64,000 nt of DNA from Fontibacillus panacisegetis (lineage in GTDB: Bacteria > Bacillota > Bacilli > Paenibacillales > Paenibacillaceae). Every line of letters begins with the position of its first letter. Positions within the stretch are counted from its first letter, which is position 1. The DNA lies in assembly GCF_900102215.1 (NCBI RefSeq), contig NZ_FNBG01000016.1, forward strand, positions 50,426 to 114,425. Reading direction: 5' to 3'. The notes beneath the pieces were generated by a model. It searched no databases, was not told the origin of the DNA, and saw only the letters and a program-made list of their open reading frames with translations. The position numbers and the translations under genes were made by a program. Shown here one piece after another: positions 44,380 to 53,249 of this stretch.

Positions 44380-45528
44380 GTGTTGCCTGTCAGAGCTGTA
44401 TTGGCTGTTCAGGATGAGCAGTATATTGAGCCATTTTTACAGTATGTCCACTGTAGTGAATTTGACAGACGTATTATGGTCACTGCGTTTAGTCGAAAGG
44501 ACGCTTTTGTGAAATATATGGAGCATTCGAGCGATTCGGTAGATGTGGTGCTGGGTGAAGCTCTCTTTTTTGAAGCTTGGGAGAATTGGAACGAAAGGGT
44601 TGTTCGTATTCAGCTTGGCGCTCTGGGGGATGAAAAGTGCGGAGATCATGTACTTTCTAAGTATCAACCCCTCCAGCATCTATTAACAAATGTTCAGAAT
44701 ATCGTTCGGGGAAATAAAGGAGACATAAGACAAACAAACGGCAACACAAAGATCATTGCTGTTTATTCAATTGTAGGGGGATGCGGAAAAACGACCGTTG
44801 CTTTGAATTTGGTGAGACAGTTAGCGGCGGATGGCGGAAATGTGTTTTACCTGAATCTTGAGACGGTGATGAGCAGTCTAGGATGTGAATCAAGGAATGC
44901 CAGGACAGGATCAGGGACAGATTCATCGGGAACAGGGCTAGCGAGACTATTATATGATTTGAAAGCTGCCGAAGATCGAAAAGAGTCAATTCAGTCGCCT
45001 GTATCTGCCTATGCTTATCGGGATTCCGAGCTGCAAGGAGACAGTTTTTATTTGCTGGATAATTTGGATGAGCTATTGGAGATGGATGTAAAGGATACTG
45101 GCAGACTATTAGAATACATTGCAAACAGCGGCTCATATGATGTGATCGTAGTAGACGTAGATTCCTGTCCTAATGATAGAACAGATGCTGTGTTAGCCCG
45201 GGCGGATCGAATCATTTGGCTAGTTACGGAAAATGCAGACGTCTTGAGTAAAACTGAAACATGGCTTAATTATTTGGAGCGATCGCATCACTCTGAATAC
45301 TGCATTCTTGTGGAAAAAGCATTACTTGTGATGAATCGTTATTCTGGTGAAATGTCGGGATATATCTCAAGGAAAGAAATAAAAATTGAAGCAGCTTTGC
45401 CCTACATTCCTGCCTGGAATAAAGGTGCATCAAGAGATGCTATTTTACAATCTCCGATTTATCAACGTGATGTCCATAAGCTCTGTCTTACACTACACGG
45501 AGAAGCAGAGAAAGAACAACATTTATGA
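44380..45528 (+). CDS. TadZ/CpaE-like ATPase
   Basis: About 382 residues from GTG 44380 (TTG 44383 also possible), just after the leader hairpin. The N-terminal 110 residues resemble an atypical receiver domain (VLAVQDEQYIEPFLQYV). The P-loop domain begins IIAVYSIVGGCGKTTVALNL, a deviant Walker A of the MinD/ParA type, with YDVIVVDVDSCPNDRTD as the switch region. In Tad systems this protein localises the secretion complex at the membrane or pole. First gene of the pilus locus. Confidence 0.83.
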   Translation: MLPVRAVLAVQDEQYIEPFLQYVHCSEFDRRIMVTAFSRKDAFVKYMEHSSDSVDVVLGEALFFEAWENWNERVVRIQLGALGDEKCGDHVLSKYQPLQHLLTNVQNIVRGNKGDIRQTNGNTKIIAVYSIVGGCGKTTVALNLVRQLAADGGNVFYLNLETVMSSLGCESRNARTGSGTDSSGTGLARLLYDLKAAEDRKESIQSPVSAYAYRDSELQGDSFYLLDNLDELLEMDVKDTGRLLEYIANSGSYDVIVVDVDSCPNDRTDAVLARADRIIWLVTENADVLSKTETWLNYLERSHHSEYCILVEKALLVMNRYSGEMSGYISRKEIKIEAALPYIPAWNKGASRDAILQSPIYQRDVHKLCLTLHGEAEKEQHL

Positions 45529-45542
45529 GAAAGGAGAAGATC

Positions 45543-45590
45543 GTGCGTAGCAATAAAGCACGTGAATCTGTTGTGACGATGGATGGATGA
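45543..45590 (+). CDS. Possible 15-codon leader peptide overlapping the tadA start
   Basis: GTG 45543 follows AAGGAGAAGATC and opens a 15-codon frame (VRSNKARESVVTMDG) whose TGA overlaps the first codons of tadA. The tadA ATG itself has no SD. This could be a coupling ORF, or a sign that tadA's true N terminus lies upstream with a frameshift. Confidence 0.35.
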   Translation: MRSNKARESVVTMDG

Positions 45591-46824
45591 GGAATTGTAT
45601 AGAGAGTTACGAAATGAGATTCGTTCCAGTCTGAACGTAACATCAACACTGAGCGATGAGGAACTGATGGAGCATATAGAACAAAGTGTGCTGAGACAGC
45701 GGAGTTTGTCAGGTCTCACTGCTTCGGAAAAGTGGAAATGGGTCCGTCGATTTTATAATTCTTTTCGCGGGTTGGATGTTCTTCAACCTTTAGTTGATGA
45801 CCGCAGTGTAACTGAGATCATGATCAACAGTCATAGAGAGATTTTTGCCGAGCAGGATGGTCAGGTTCGTCGCCTTTCCGTTCAATTTGAGTCAAAAGAA
45901 AGACTTGAAGACATTATTCAAAACATCGTCTCCGGTGTAAACAGAGTCGTTAACGAGTCATCGCCTATTGTAGATGCCCGGCTTAAGGACGGTTCGCGTG
46001 TAAACATAGTTCTTCCTCCTGTAGCGCTCAAAGGGCCTACGATGACGATACGAAAGTTTCCAGAAACTCCAATGACGATGGAGCATCTGGTAGCACGAGG
46101 ATCAATGAATGAGGAATCCGCGAGCTTTATACAGACCCTTGTGCAATGTAAATACAACATTTTTATTAGCGGAGGAACAGGCTCAGGCAAGACGACCTTT
46201 TTGAATGCATTATCTCAATACATACCAGCTGAAGAAAGAGTGATTACCATTGAGGATTCAGCTGAGCTGCAAATCACGACCGTTCCCAATTTAGTCTCAC
46301 TGGAGACACGAAATGCGAATACGGAAGGAAAAGGAGAAATAACAGTCAGGGATTTGATCAAATCCTCACTTCGGATGAGGCCAAATCGAATCATCGTTGG
46401 TGAGGTTCGGGGGAGGGAAGCGCTCGATATGCTTCAGGCGATGAATACTGGACACGATGGAAGTCTATCTACTGGTCACGCGAACAGTACGAAAGATATG
46501 ATCAGTCGACTAGAGACGATGGTGCTAAGTGGAGCTGATTTGCCCATTTCGGTCGTCAGACAGCAAATTGCTTCGGCGGTAGATATTTTTGTTCACTTAT
46601 CAAGACTTCGAGACAGGTCGCGTCGGGTGACGGAAGTTTGTGAGGTCGCAGGGGTAAGGGAGGGGGAGGTGGTGCTTAATCCACTGTTTATTTTTCAAGA
46701 GGATGGTGAGCAGGATGGCAAAATTATCGGAAGGCTAAAACGTACCGGAAATGAGCTTATGTATACAGATAAATTAAAAATGGCGGGAATGGGGCTAAGC
46801 GGCATGAGATTTGAAGGTGACTGA
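45583..46824 (+). CDS. tadA: TadA/CpaF secretion ATPase
   Basis: A 413-residue ATPase that powers pilus assembly. The N-terminal domain contains LQPLVDDRSVTEIMINS. The catalytic core has Walker A SGGTGSGKTTFLNAL near residue 196-205, Asp box TIEDSAEL, Walker B RPNRIIVGEVRG and the His box STGHANS. These assign it to the CpaF/TadA branch of type II/IV secretion ATPases. ATG 45583 lacks an SD and overlaps a short upstream frame (see 45543). It is followed without a gap by tadB. Confidence 0.94.
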   Translation: MDEELYRELRNEIRSSLNVTSTLSDEELMEHIEQSVLRQRSLSGLTASEKWKWVRRFYNSFRGLDVLQPLVDDRSVTEIMINSHREIFAEQDGQVRRLSVQFESKERLEDIIQNIVSGVNRVVNESSPIVDARLKDGSRVNIVLPPVALKGPTMTIRKFPETPMTMEHLVARGSMNEESASFIQTLVQCKYNIFISGGTGSGKTTFLNALSQYIPAEERVITIEDSAELQITTVPNLVSLETRNANTEGKGEITVRDLIKSSLRMRPNRIIVGEVRGREALDMLQAMNTGHDGSLSTGHANSTKDMISRLETMVLSGADLPISVVRQQIASAVDIFVHLSRLRDRSRRVTEVCEVAGVREGEVVLNPLFIFQEDGEQDGKIIGRLKRTGNELMYTDKLKMAGMGLSGMRFEGD

Positions 46825-46825
46825 G

Positions 46826-47623
46826 GTGAAGAGTAGCAGAGCCGGTAGGCAAAATGGGAGTAATCCCCCTTCTCAAAAATCGTTGTCAGATTATAGAGTG
46901 TGTATCCTTTCTCATCGTCAAAAAGTGGTTTGTCTTATTATTGGAGGAATTGGGCTGTTTGCGGTTGGGTACATTTTTTTTCAATCGGTTTTTCTGTCGC
47001 TAATTTTAACAGGTGGAGCGGTGCTCGTACCAAAACAATGGAGCCGTTATATGCTGCGAAGACGAAGAGAAGCGCTTAATTTACATTTCAAGCAGGCATT
47101 ATATTCTCTTTCCTCCTCATTGGCAGCGGGTCGCTCGGTAGAAAACGGGTTTCGTGAGGCGATTGAAGATTTAAAATTGCTCTATCCTGACGGTAATAAC
47201 GATTTGATAAGAGAGCTAGGCATTATTTGTACGCGTATGGAGTATGGACAGCCAATTGAAGAGGCGCTGCAGGATTTCAGCAATCGAGCCGGAATGGAGG
47301 ATATCAGCAATTTTGCTGATGTATTTACCACGTGCAAACGCTCTGGCGGAGATTTGGTAGAGATCGTGAGACGCACTTCTTCGATCATTACCGAGAAGCT
47401 TGAAATCAGTCAGGAGATCGGAGTTATGTTAGCCCAGAAGAGATTCGAAGCGAAGGCTATGTTAGCTGCTCCGATATTATTTCTTTTATTCATGGAAATG
47501 TCGTCTCCGGACTATATGCAGCCGTTACACAACGGGGTAGGCATCATTATTTCCGCTTTTTCTCTGGTTCTGTATGCGGTCTGCTCGTGGTGGATCATTA
47601 AAATCATGGATATCAAGATCTAG
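46826..47623 (+). CDS. tadB: TadB-like inner platform protein
   Basis: About 265 residues. GTG 46826 is chosen because AAGGTG lies six bases upstream; the stop of tadA is immediately before it. Two N-terminal hydrophobic segments (near 35-75), a cytoplasmic GspF domain (LYSLSSSLAAGRSVENGF, then FADVFTTCKRSGGDLVEIV) and two C-terminal helices (LLAAPILFLLFMEM and GVGIIISAFSLVLYAV) are the TadB layout. It anchors the ATPase at the membrane. Confidence 0.88.
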   Translation: MKSSRAGRQNGSNPPSQKSLSDYRVCILSHRQKVVCLIIGGIGLFAVGYIFFQSVFLSLILTGGAVLVPKQWSRYMLRRRREALNLHFKQALYSLSSSLAAGRSVENGFREAIEDLKLLYPDGNNDLIRELGIICTRMEYGQPIEEALQDFSNRAGMEDISNFADVFTTCKRSGGDLVEIVRRTSSIITEKLEISQEIGVMLAQKRFEAKAMLAAPILFLLFMEMSSPDYMQPLHNGVGIIISAFSLVLYAVCSWWIIKIMDIKI

Positions 47624-47635
47624 GAGGGACTTCTG

Positions 47636-48517
47636 TTGAAGATGTTATGGGTGTGGGGAAGCCTTTTTATTTTTCTGGTCTTGTTCTGGGGAATGACATA
47701 TCAGCGATCAGCGGGTAGATTCAGGGGCTGTACAGACATGAAGATGGAAGGAATCCGATTGCAAAAAATGGCTCCTCCGATGCTGTATGTACTGGAAAAA
47801 CTGAAAATATCGCAAAGATTTCCTATTCTTTTTTATAAAGTACAGCATTCAATTCAGAAGATCAGCGGCGACAGGCGAGGGGGAGAATTTACGCTATTGT
47901 TTTTGGCGGAGATGCTCAATTACAGTTGGCTCTTATTAGTTGCAGGCTGTCTGATGACTCTTCTAATGGACGGAGAAATTACGGGGATTGTTATCGGGGG
48001 GATTTTGTCTGTCTTACTTCCGGCAGCCTTAATAAATGATTTACATCGTAAAGTCGTTAAACGTGAACAAGCAATCCATCTGGAATTACCTGAGCTGCTG
48101 AATAAGCTGGTGCTATTGGTCGGAGCAGGATCAACTGTTCAGCAAGCGATCAGACAATGTCTGGATCGAAAACAAGAAGAGGAACAGCATCCGCTATACG
48201 GTGAGCTATTTCGAATGCAAAGAGAACTGGAGGGCGGATATTCCTTTCAACAAGCGCTTGAAGGGTTCAGTAAACGCTGTGGTGTTCAGGAAGTATCCGC
48301 TTTTACGACGGCTGTGCTGCTGAATTATCGGCGAGGTGGCAACGATTTTGTATTGGCACTACGTGATTTATCCCATTCCTTATGGGACAAGCGTAAATCT
48401 GTAAGTAAGACCTTAGGTGAGCAGGCTTCATCAAAGCTCATTTTTCCACTGGTATTGATTTTTTTGATCATCGTTATTTTGGTTGGGGCACCGGCTTTTA
48501 TGATCATGGATATGTAA
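47636..48517 (+). CDS. tadC: TadC-like inner platform protein
   Basis: A 293-residue membrane protein from TTG 47636 with GGAGGG eight bases upstream. N-terminal helix, then two helices near 95-140 and the GspF domain (LNKLVLLVGAGSTVQQAI, then AFTTAVLLNYRRGGNDFVLAL) and a C-terminal helix (LIFPLVLIFLIIVILVGAPAF). This is TadC, the partner of TadB in the pilus base. Gap of 12 bases from tadB. Confidence 0.87.
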   Translation: MKMLWVWGSLFIFLVLFWGMTYQRSAGRFRGCTDMKMEGIRLQKMAPPMLYVLEKLKISQRFPILFYKVQHSIQKISGDRRGGEFTLLFLAEMLNYSWLLLVAGCLMTLLMDGEITGIVIGGILSVLLPAALINDLHRKVVKREQAIHLELPELLNKLVLLVGAGSTVQQAIRQCLDRKQEEEQHPLYGELFRMQRELEGGYSFQQALEGFSKRCGVQEVSAFTTAVLLNYRRGGNDFVLALRDLSHSLWDKRKSVSKTLGEQASSKLIFPLVLIFLIIVILVGAPAFMIMDM

Positions 48518-48557
48518 CTCTAACTATGAAATCAAATAAACAGAGGAGTGAAGTGTA

Positions 48558-48752
48558 ATGTTGAGTCAGCTTAACGTGAAATTGCAGGGATTATGGCGTG
48601 ATGAACGGGGACTGGGAATGCTTGAGATGATACTGATTATTGCGGTAATCGTAATTATCGCCATCATTTTCAGAGATAAGCTTAGTGAAATAGTCGAGAG
48701 CTTGCTTGATAAGGCGGATTCTAAAACAGATAAATTTATGGACGCGGAATAA
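48558..48752 (+). CDS. flp: Flp-type (type IVb) pilin
   Basis: A 64-residue prepilin. A class III leader ends at Gly18 and is followed by LGMLE, placing Glu23 at +5 of the mature protein, then a 17-residue hydrophobic helix (MILIIAVIVIIAIIF). The mature protein would be about 46 residues, typical for Flp major pilins. Strong SD (GAGGAGTG). The stop overlaps the next start (TAATG). Confidence 0.9.
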   Translation: MLSQLNVKLQGLWRDERGLGMLEMILIIAVIVIIAIIFRDKLSEIVESLLDKADSKTDKFMDAE

Positions 48753-49435
48753 TGAAATTGCAGCAAATGAAACTGATTAGTAACCGCGAGGGCAGCTTCA
48801 TAATTGAAGCTTCTCTCGTATTCCCGATTATCTTTTGTACTTTGCTCCTATTGATGTTTTTTTGCATGTACTTGTATCAGGGAGTAGTGCTTGGACAGGC
48901 TGCAATTGTTGCTGCCGAGCGAAGTGCGTACTCATGGGACAATAGCTATCGAGAGCCTCGAACGGGTCAATATGAGGAGGACAAGTACGATTCACTGTAT
49001 TGGAGATTAAGTGACGACGGTATGCTGAGTACCTTTTTTGGCTGGTACAACTCAGATAATTCATCTTCTGCTGCTCGTTTGCAATTGCCATCTGAAGGAA
49101 TCTCAGAAAGCTCTTTACCTATGAAGAAGCTATCAAGCACAGGAAAAGAGCTTCCCCAAGGAATGAGTGGAACCATGGAATTTAGTAACAGGATGTTGTT
49201 CCGCAAGGTAACAGTGTCCTTGGAACGTCTTGTACCTATGGTTCCTTTGGAGAGAGTGATCGGTGATGTAACACAGAGGACTAGGGCGGAAGCTTATGTT
49301 GTTGATCCGGTTGAGTGGATTCGAACGGTTGATTTGGTGCGTTATTACGGAGCCAAGTTCAAGGGAAGGGACGCTGGAGGAAATAAAATGGACCAACAAG
49401 AAGCCGGAGAAGCGCTGAAGAAATTCGGCAAATAA
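48752..49435 (+). CDS. TadE-like pseudopilin
   Basis: A 227-residue protein with a type III processing site NREG/SFIIEASLVFP: Gly14 at -1 and Glu19 at +5, followed by a hydrophobic helix (LVFPIIFCTLLLLMFFCMYLY). The remainder is extracytoplasmic. TadE-type pseudopilins are cut by the Tad prepilin peptidase and join the pilus. Its start overlaps the flp stop. Confidence 0.87.
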   Translation: MKLQQMKLISNREGSFIIEASLVFPIIFCTLLLLMFFCMYLYQGVVLGQAAIVAAERSAYSWDNSYREPRTGQYEEDKYDSLYWRLSDDGMLSTFFGWYNSDNSSSAARLQLPSEGISESSLPMKKLSSTGKELPQGMSGTMEFSNRMLFRKVTVSLERLVPMVPLERVIGDVTQRTRAEAYVVDPVEWIRTVDLVRYYGAKFKGRDAGGNKMDQQEAGEALKKFGK

Positions 49436-49455
49436 AGATATGAAAGGAGGAGGTG

Positions 49456-51684
49456 ATGAATGATTTGCGCCGTTCAGAACAGGGAGCAGTAACAGTATTT
49501 TTTATCGTTATTTTTGCATCTATATTTGCATTTGTTGCTTTATTAATAGATTTTGCTCGGATTTTTGCACTGCAAGCGAAGGCAGAGGTGCTGGCTCATG
49601 CCGCTTCCCGTTCTGTAATGTCGTCGTATGATCAGCAGCTTCTGGAACAGTACGGATTGTTTGCTTATGGTGAGACGGACGGAAATTACATTATGTCAAA
49701 AGTGCTGCAAGATAACCTGGAGATGGCTAAACGAAGTGATGATTTGCCTGTTTTAGGAGCAAGGCTAGATTCGTCATCTGCAGAATTTCAGCGTCCACTT
49801 GGTATGTATAACGTATTTGAACAACAAATTCGTGAGCAAATGAAATATAAAGCTCCAATTGATTTCACCATAGAACTGATTAATCGTTTTAAACCGATGT
49901 CACAGGTAATGAAAGAAACGTCCAATACAGTAGATTTGCTAGGGAAATTGCAAAAACTATATGAACGTCGTGAAGCCAAATTTGATGCAATGCTGGAAAA
50001 GCAGCGTATGGTCGCCAAATTAGTTGAATCGGTTTCTACCGTTATTCCTCGTTCTGGCTCATATAGTGATTCGCAAGGTGAAGGTAGTTCTACCGCTTCA
50101 GATATTATGGCAGGATATAGTGATTTCGTTTATATGTATGAAGCAGATTTTGGTAGAGAGCCCTCAGAACAACAGTATATGAAGGAAATTAACGAATACA
50201 GGTATCAAGCTGGAAGGATGTTTGGCAGACTAGGCAATCTTCGGAAAGAGGCAGATGGGCTGCACGGAACATTGCTTAACGAGGCAAATGTACTGTTGAC
50301 CGAGGCTCAAGACATCAATGAATTAATGAGGAAAACCATTGAGGAAGCGGAGCATCGTTCAGCTCAAGATGGATATAACGAGGTCTCTAGCATTCAAAGC
50401 ACGAGTGGCAATGAATCTTTAGGCGACGGAGGCGAAATTGCCCAAATTAGAAAGAAGGGTCAGTCACTACTTGTGCCTGAATCCATGTTTGATGATTTTA
50501 GGGGAGATATCGATGGACAGGCTTCACAGTTTTTGAGACTCCAGAGTGCATCAGGCTCATTTTATTCTATGGAAGGTTTGGTAAGTTCGGCTTCTGCATC
50601 AGAAAGCTCATTACATTCGGCATTAAGAGAATTTGATAATGAGGTAGATCGCTATTTGCGTAAGTACTCGGATGCTGGTTCCAGTAATGTTCTGGATGAA
50701 AATAAGAGAAACCTTGATGGACATAGATCTTCTGATCAGGAGCGCAAGCAGATAGAACAACAAGCAAGCGGCAAGCTAAAGGAAGCTGCAAATCTGATGA
50801 AACAAATCAAGGATTTGAGGAGTAAGCTGGGAGACTATCAGAAGGAGTTCGATCAGTTGGAGTCCTACTATAACGGGAATCGAAATTTTAATTCTGCTGC
50901 GCTGGATTCTACTGGAACAGGTTACTCGGGAACTGATCAAAGAACCACTATTGATCCCTACGAAGCTGGAAGTGAAGCTATAGGTGGAATGGACCTGCTC
51001 TACGGTGGGTTATCCAATTTAATGAAGGGGATGTCAGATAGCTGTTTTCAGGGCGAATACATAGTTAGTTATTATGAATTGTTTGATATCAGCACATTAG
51101 ATGAGCTCTTGAAAGAAAGTGGATCTCAGAAAATAGATACGTTATCGGATTCTTTTGCAGCAAAAAAGCAGGAAGTGGAATACATACTGTACGGCTTTCA
51201 CAATCCGGTTGGCAACTTGGCTGCAGCATATGGTGAAATATTTGCAATGCGCTTAGCCATTCGGACAATGGAAGGATTAATCAAAAATGCAACCAAAGGA
51301 CATCCACTCGTTATTTTGGCGGCGGCCTTATTGTATGGGGTAGAACATGCGCTAAAAGATATGCTTGATTTAGCAAAAGAAGGCAGCATCTATCTAAGTG
51401 ATTTCCTGAAATTGAAGCTTAGCTATAGAGATCATTTACGAATCTTCTTGCTGCTTCATGGGAGGAGTGAGCAAAGACTTTCACGTATGCTTGCGGTTAT
51501 CCGAAACAATACGGGGATTGCTCCTGATCAAAGGCCAACATATCTAAAGGGTGAAGTTACTGTGACCCTCCCGCTTTGGTTTTTGCCGGGTGTAGCAAAA
51601 GCTATGGGGGGAGCTGGAGTGTTAAAAGGAAGAGTGGAAGGAAGCACTTATTATGTCTCGAAACAAGCGGATTTCTCTTATTAG
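49456..51684 (+). CDS. TadG-like protein with large extracytoplasmic coiled-coil region
   Basis: A 742-residue protein from ATG 49456 with GGAGG five bases upstream. The N-terminal motif EQGAVTVFFIVIFASIFAFV is the TadG/Flp-pilus helix without a Glu at +5. The long remainder is extracellular and rich in Gln, Glu, Ser and Lys. Predicted coiled-coil stretches lie near 190-290 and 400-480 (KEAANLMKQIKDLRSKLGDY), and a C-terminal domain with hydrophobic patches follows. It likely links pilus and wall. It overlaps the next gene by 32 bases. Confidence 0.83.
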   Translation: MNDLRRSEQGAVTVFFIVIFASIFAFVALLIDFARIFALQAKAEVLAHAASRSVMSSYDQQLLEQYGLFAYGETDGNYIMSKVLQDNLEMAKRSDDLPVLGARLDSSSAEFQRPLGMYNVFEQQIREQMKYKAPIDFTIELINRFKPMSQVMKETSNTVDLLGKLQKLYERREAKFDAMLEKQRMVAKLVESVSTVIPRSGSYSDSQGEGSSTASDIMAGYSDFVYMYEADFGREPSEQQYMKEINEYRYQAGRMFGRLGNLRKEADGLHGTLLNEANVLLTEAQDINELMRKTIEEAEHRSAQDGYNEVSSIQSTSGNESLGDGGEIAQIRKKGQSLLVPESMFDDFRGDIDGQASQFLRLQSASGSFYSMEGLVSSASASESSLHSALREFDNEVDRYLRKYSDAGSSNVLDENKRNLDGHRSSDQERKQIEQQASGKLKEAANLMKQIKDLRSKLGDYQKEFDQLESYYNGNRNFNSAALDSTGTGYSGTDQRTTIDPYEAGSEAIGGMDLLYGGLSNLMKGMSDSCFQGEYIVSYYELFDISTLDELLKESGSQKIDTLSDSFAAKKQEVEYILYGFHNPVGNLAAAYGEIFAMRLAIRTMEGLIKNATKGHPLVILAAALLYGVEHALKDMLDLAKEGSIYLSDFLKLKLSYRDHLRIFLLLHGRSEQRLSRMLAVIRNNTGIAPDQRPTYLKGEVTVTLPLWFLPGVAKAMGGAGVLKGRVEGSTYYVSKQADFSY

Positions 51685-52669
51685 TAATGGTAGAAAATGC
51701 TGTTCTTGCTCAAAAGGGAGCATCGTGCTAGAGGCCGCTCTTGTTATGCCAGTGTTTGTTATCGTAATTTTTTTCTTTATTTACATGGTTCAGATGACCT
51801 TGTTATCCAGTCAAATGCAAATGGTGGCTTCTAATACCGTTAGAGAGGTGTCCACGAATATTTATCCTGTAGCGTTAGCAGTGCAGTCGTATGCACAAAA
51901 ACAAGAGACCGGAACAGAGGGAGCGTTCGGAACGGAAGGGAAATCTACTCTAAATACAATGAAGTCTATATCGAAGCTGTCTTTATCAGAGTTGGCGTCA
52001 CAATATGCCTCGTCTTTCCCTTCTCCAATTTCAGATTGGATAAAGGATGCAGCAGCCAAGGGCGACGAGCCGCTCAATGACTTGAAAAATCAGGTTGCCG
52101 AAAGTGTGCTTGATCCAGTCGTTAAGCCGATCCTGCATCCTTTTCTGGATGGAACATTGCTTAAGGAGGAACGCCTGCATGTGAGTCGGATATTTGTCCC
52201 TGATTTAAAAAAAGGTAAAACCCCTTATTTTGGTCTGGAAATTAGTTATGAGCTGCCTATACAAGTCCCGTTTATTGGGAGACGTATTGTTTTGCAGGCT
52301 AAAGCGGAAGAGCGGGTATGGATCGGAGATACAGATGAATTAAATAAGGATAGCAGTGGTGATGAGGGTACACAGGGGGAAGCAGCAATAGTACTCTCCA
52401 AACCAAGCCCCGCTTATGCTGGGCATAAGGCTATCGTAACAGCAAAGGTTGCCCCCGGTTCAACAGCAAAGCTGACGGTCTATTACAAAAGCGGGGTAAG
52501 TCAGGCCAAATATTTAGGCGAGGTTACAGCAGATGAGAACGGGATCGTGGAATGGAAATGGTTAGTCGGCGGCAATACTACGCCAGGCACTTGGACCTTA
52601 GTGATCGAGACGCAGGACGGTATAACGACTACTGCTAGTTTTAATGTTGAGAGTCCTAACAATAAGTAA
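51653..52669 (+). CDS. Second TadE/TadF-like pseudopilin with C-terminal beta domain
   Basis: A 338-residue protein. Processing site SKG/SIVLEAALVMPV has Gly22 and Glu27 at +5, then a hydrophobic helix. Four cysteines are unusual for this position; three sit in the leader (KCCSCS). The C-terminal 100 residues (VLSKPSPAYAGHKAIVTAKV, then TWTLVIETQDG) form an Ig-like beta domain, an addition to the usual TadE/F. Start overlaps tadG. Confidence 0.82.
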   Translation: MSRNKRISLISNGRKCCSCSKGSIVLEAALVMPVFVIVIFFFIYMVQMTLLSSQMQMVASNTVREVSTNIYPVALAVQSYAQKQETGTEGAFGTEGKSTLNTMKSISKLSLSELASQYASSFPSPISDWIKDAAAKGDEPLNDLKNQVAESVLDPVVKPILHPFLDGTLLKEERLHVSRIFVPDLKKGKTPYFGLEISYELPIQVPFIGRRIVLQAKAEERVWIGDTDELNKDSSGDEGTQGEAAIVLSKPSPAYAGHKAIVTAKVAPGSTAKLTVYYKSGVSQAKYLGEVTADENGIVEWKWLVGGNTTPGTWTLVIETQDGITTTASFNVESPNNK

Positions 52670-52707
52670 ATGATGAAAATAAATGGAGTGAAGGGAGTGC
52701 AGGTCTC

Positions 52708-53214
52708 ATGCCAATGGAATATTGGGGATGCTTTTTGATGCTGTGTGCGGCTTTTGTCAGCGATATTAAAACGATGAAAATACCTAATTACATTACATTG
52801 CCCGGAATTTTAGCAGGGATTGCTTATCATGGAGTGATGTGGGGCTGGAGCGGGATGTTGTTTGCAATAAAAGGGGTAGGAATTGGATTTGGACTGATGT
52901 TTCTGATGCACATTTTTGGAGCTGTTGGCGGCGGAGACGTAAAGCTGTTTGCCGGAATTGGTGCTTGGACAGGAGTGTGGCTAACTCTTTCCATCATGAT
53001 GTATTCCATCCTTGCTGCAGGGTGTCTGGGACTTATAGTCTTATTGTGGCGACGTGAAATGTTCAGTCGTATGCGGAGCTTGCTGCAAAATGTATTAGGA
53101 GCAGTCGTTACAAAAAACTGGAGTCCTATCGAATCCGGTTCAAATAAACAGCTGCAAATGCCGTTTATGCTTGCTGTGCTTCCGGGAGCGATTTTGGCAG
53201 TAACCTATATGTAA
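52708..53214 (+). CDS. tadV: Tad prepilin peptidase (A24 family, TadV/CpaA)
   Basis: A 168-residue membrane protease with five to six helices. The two catalytic aspartates are Asp19 in FVSDIKTMKIPN and Asp77 in the GxGD motif GGGDVKLF. No cytosine-type methylase domain is present, as usual for the short Tad enzymes. It processes the Flp, TadE and TadE/F prepilins encoded just upstream. Confidence 0.92.
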   Translation: MPMEYWGCFLMLCAAFVSDIKTMKIPNYITLPGILAGIAYHGVMWGWSGMLFAIKGVGIGFGLMFLMHIFGAVGGGDVKLFAGIGAWTGVWLTLSIMMYSILAAGCLGLIVLLWRREMFSRMRSLLQNVLGAVVTKNWSPIESGSNKQLQMPFMLAVLPGAILAVTYM

Positions 53215-53249
53215 CTCAAATTCATCATGTGGAAGGAAGTGATCGAGGG

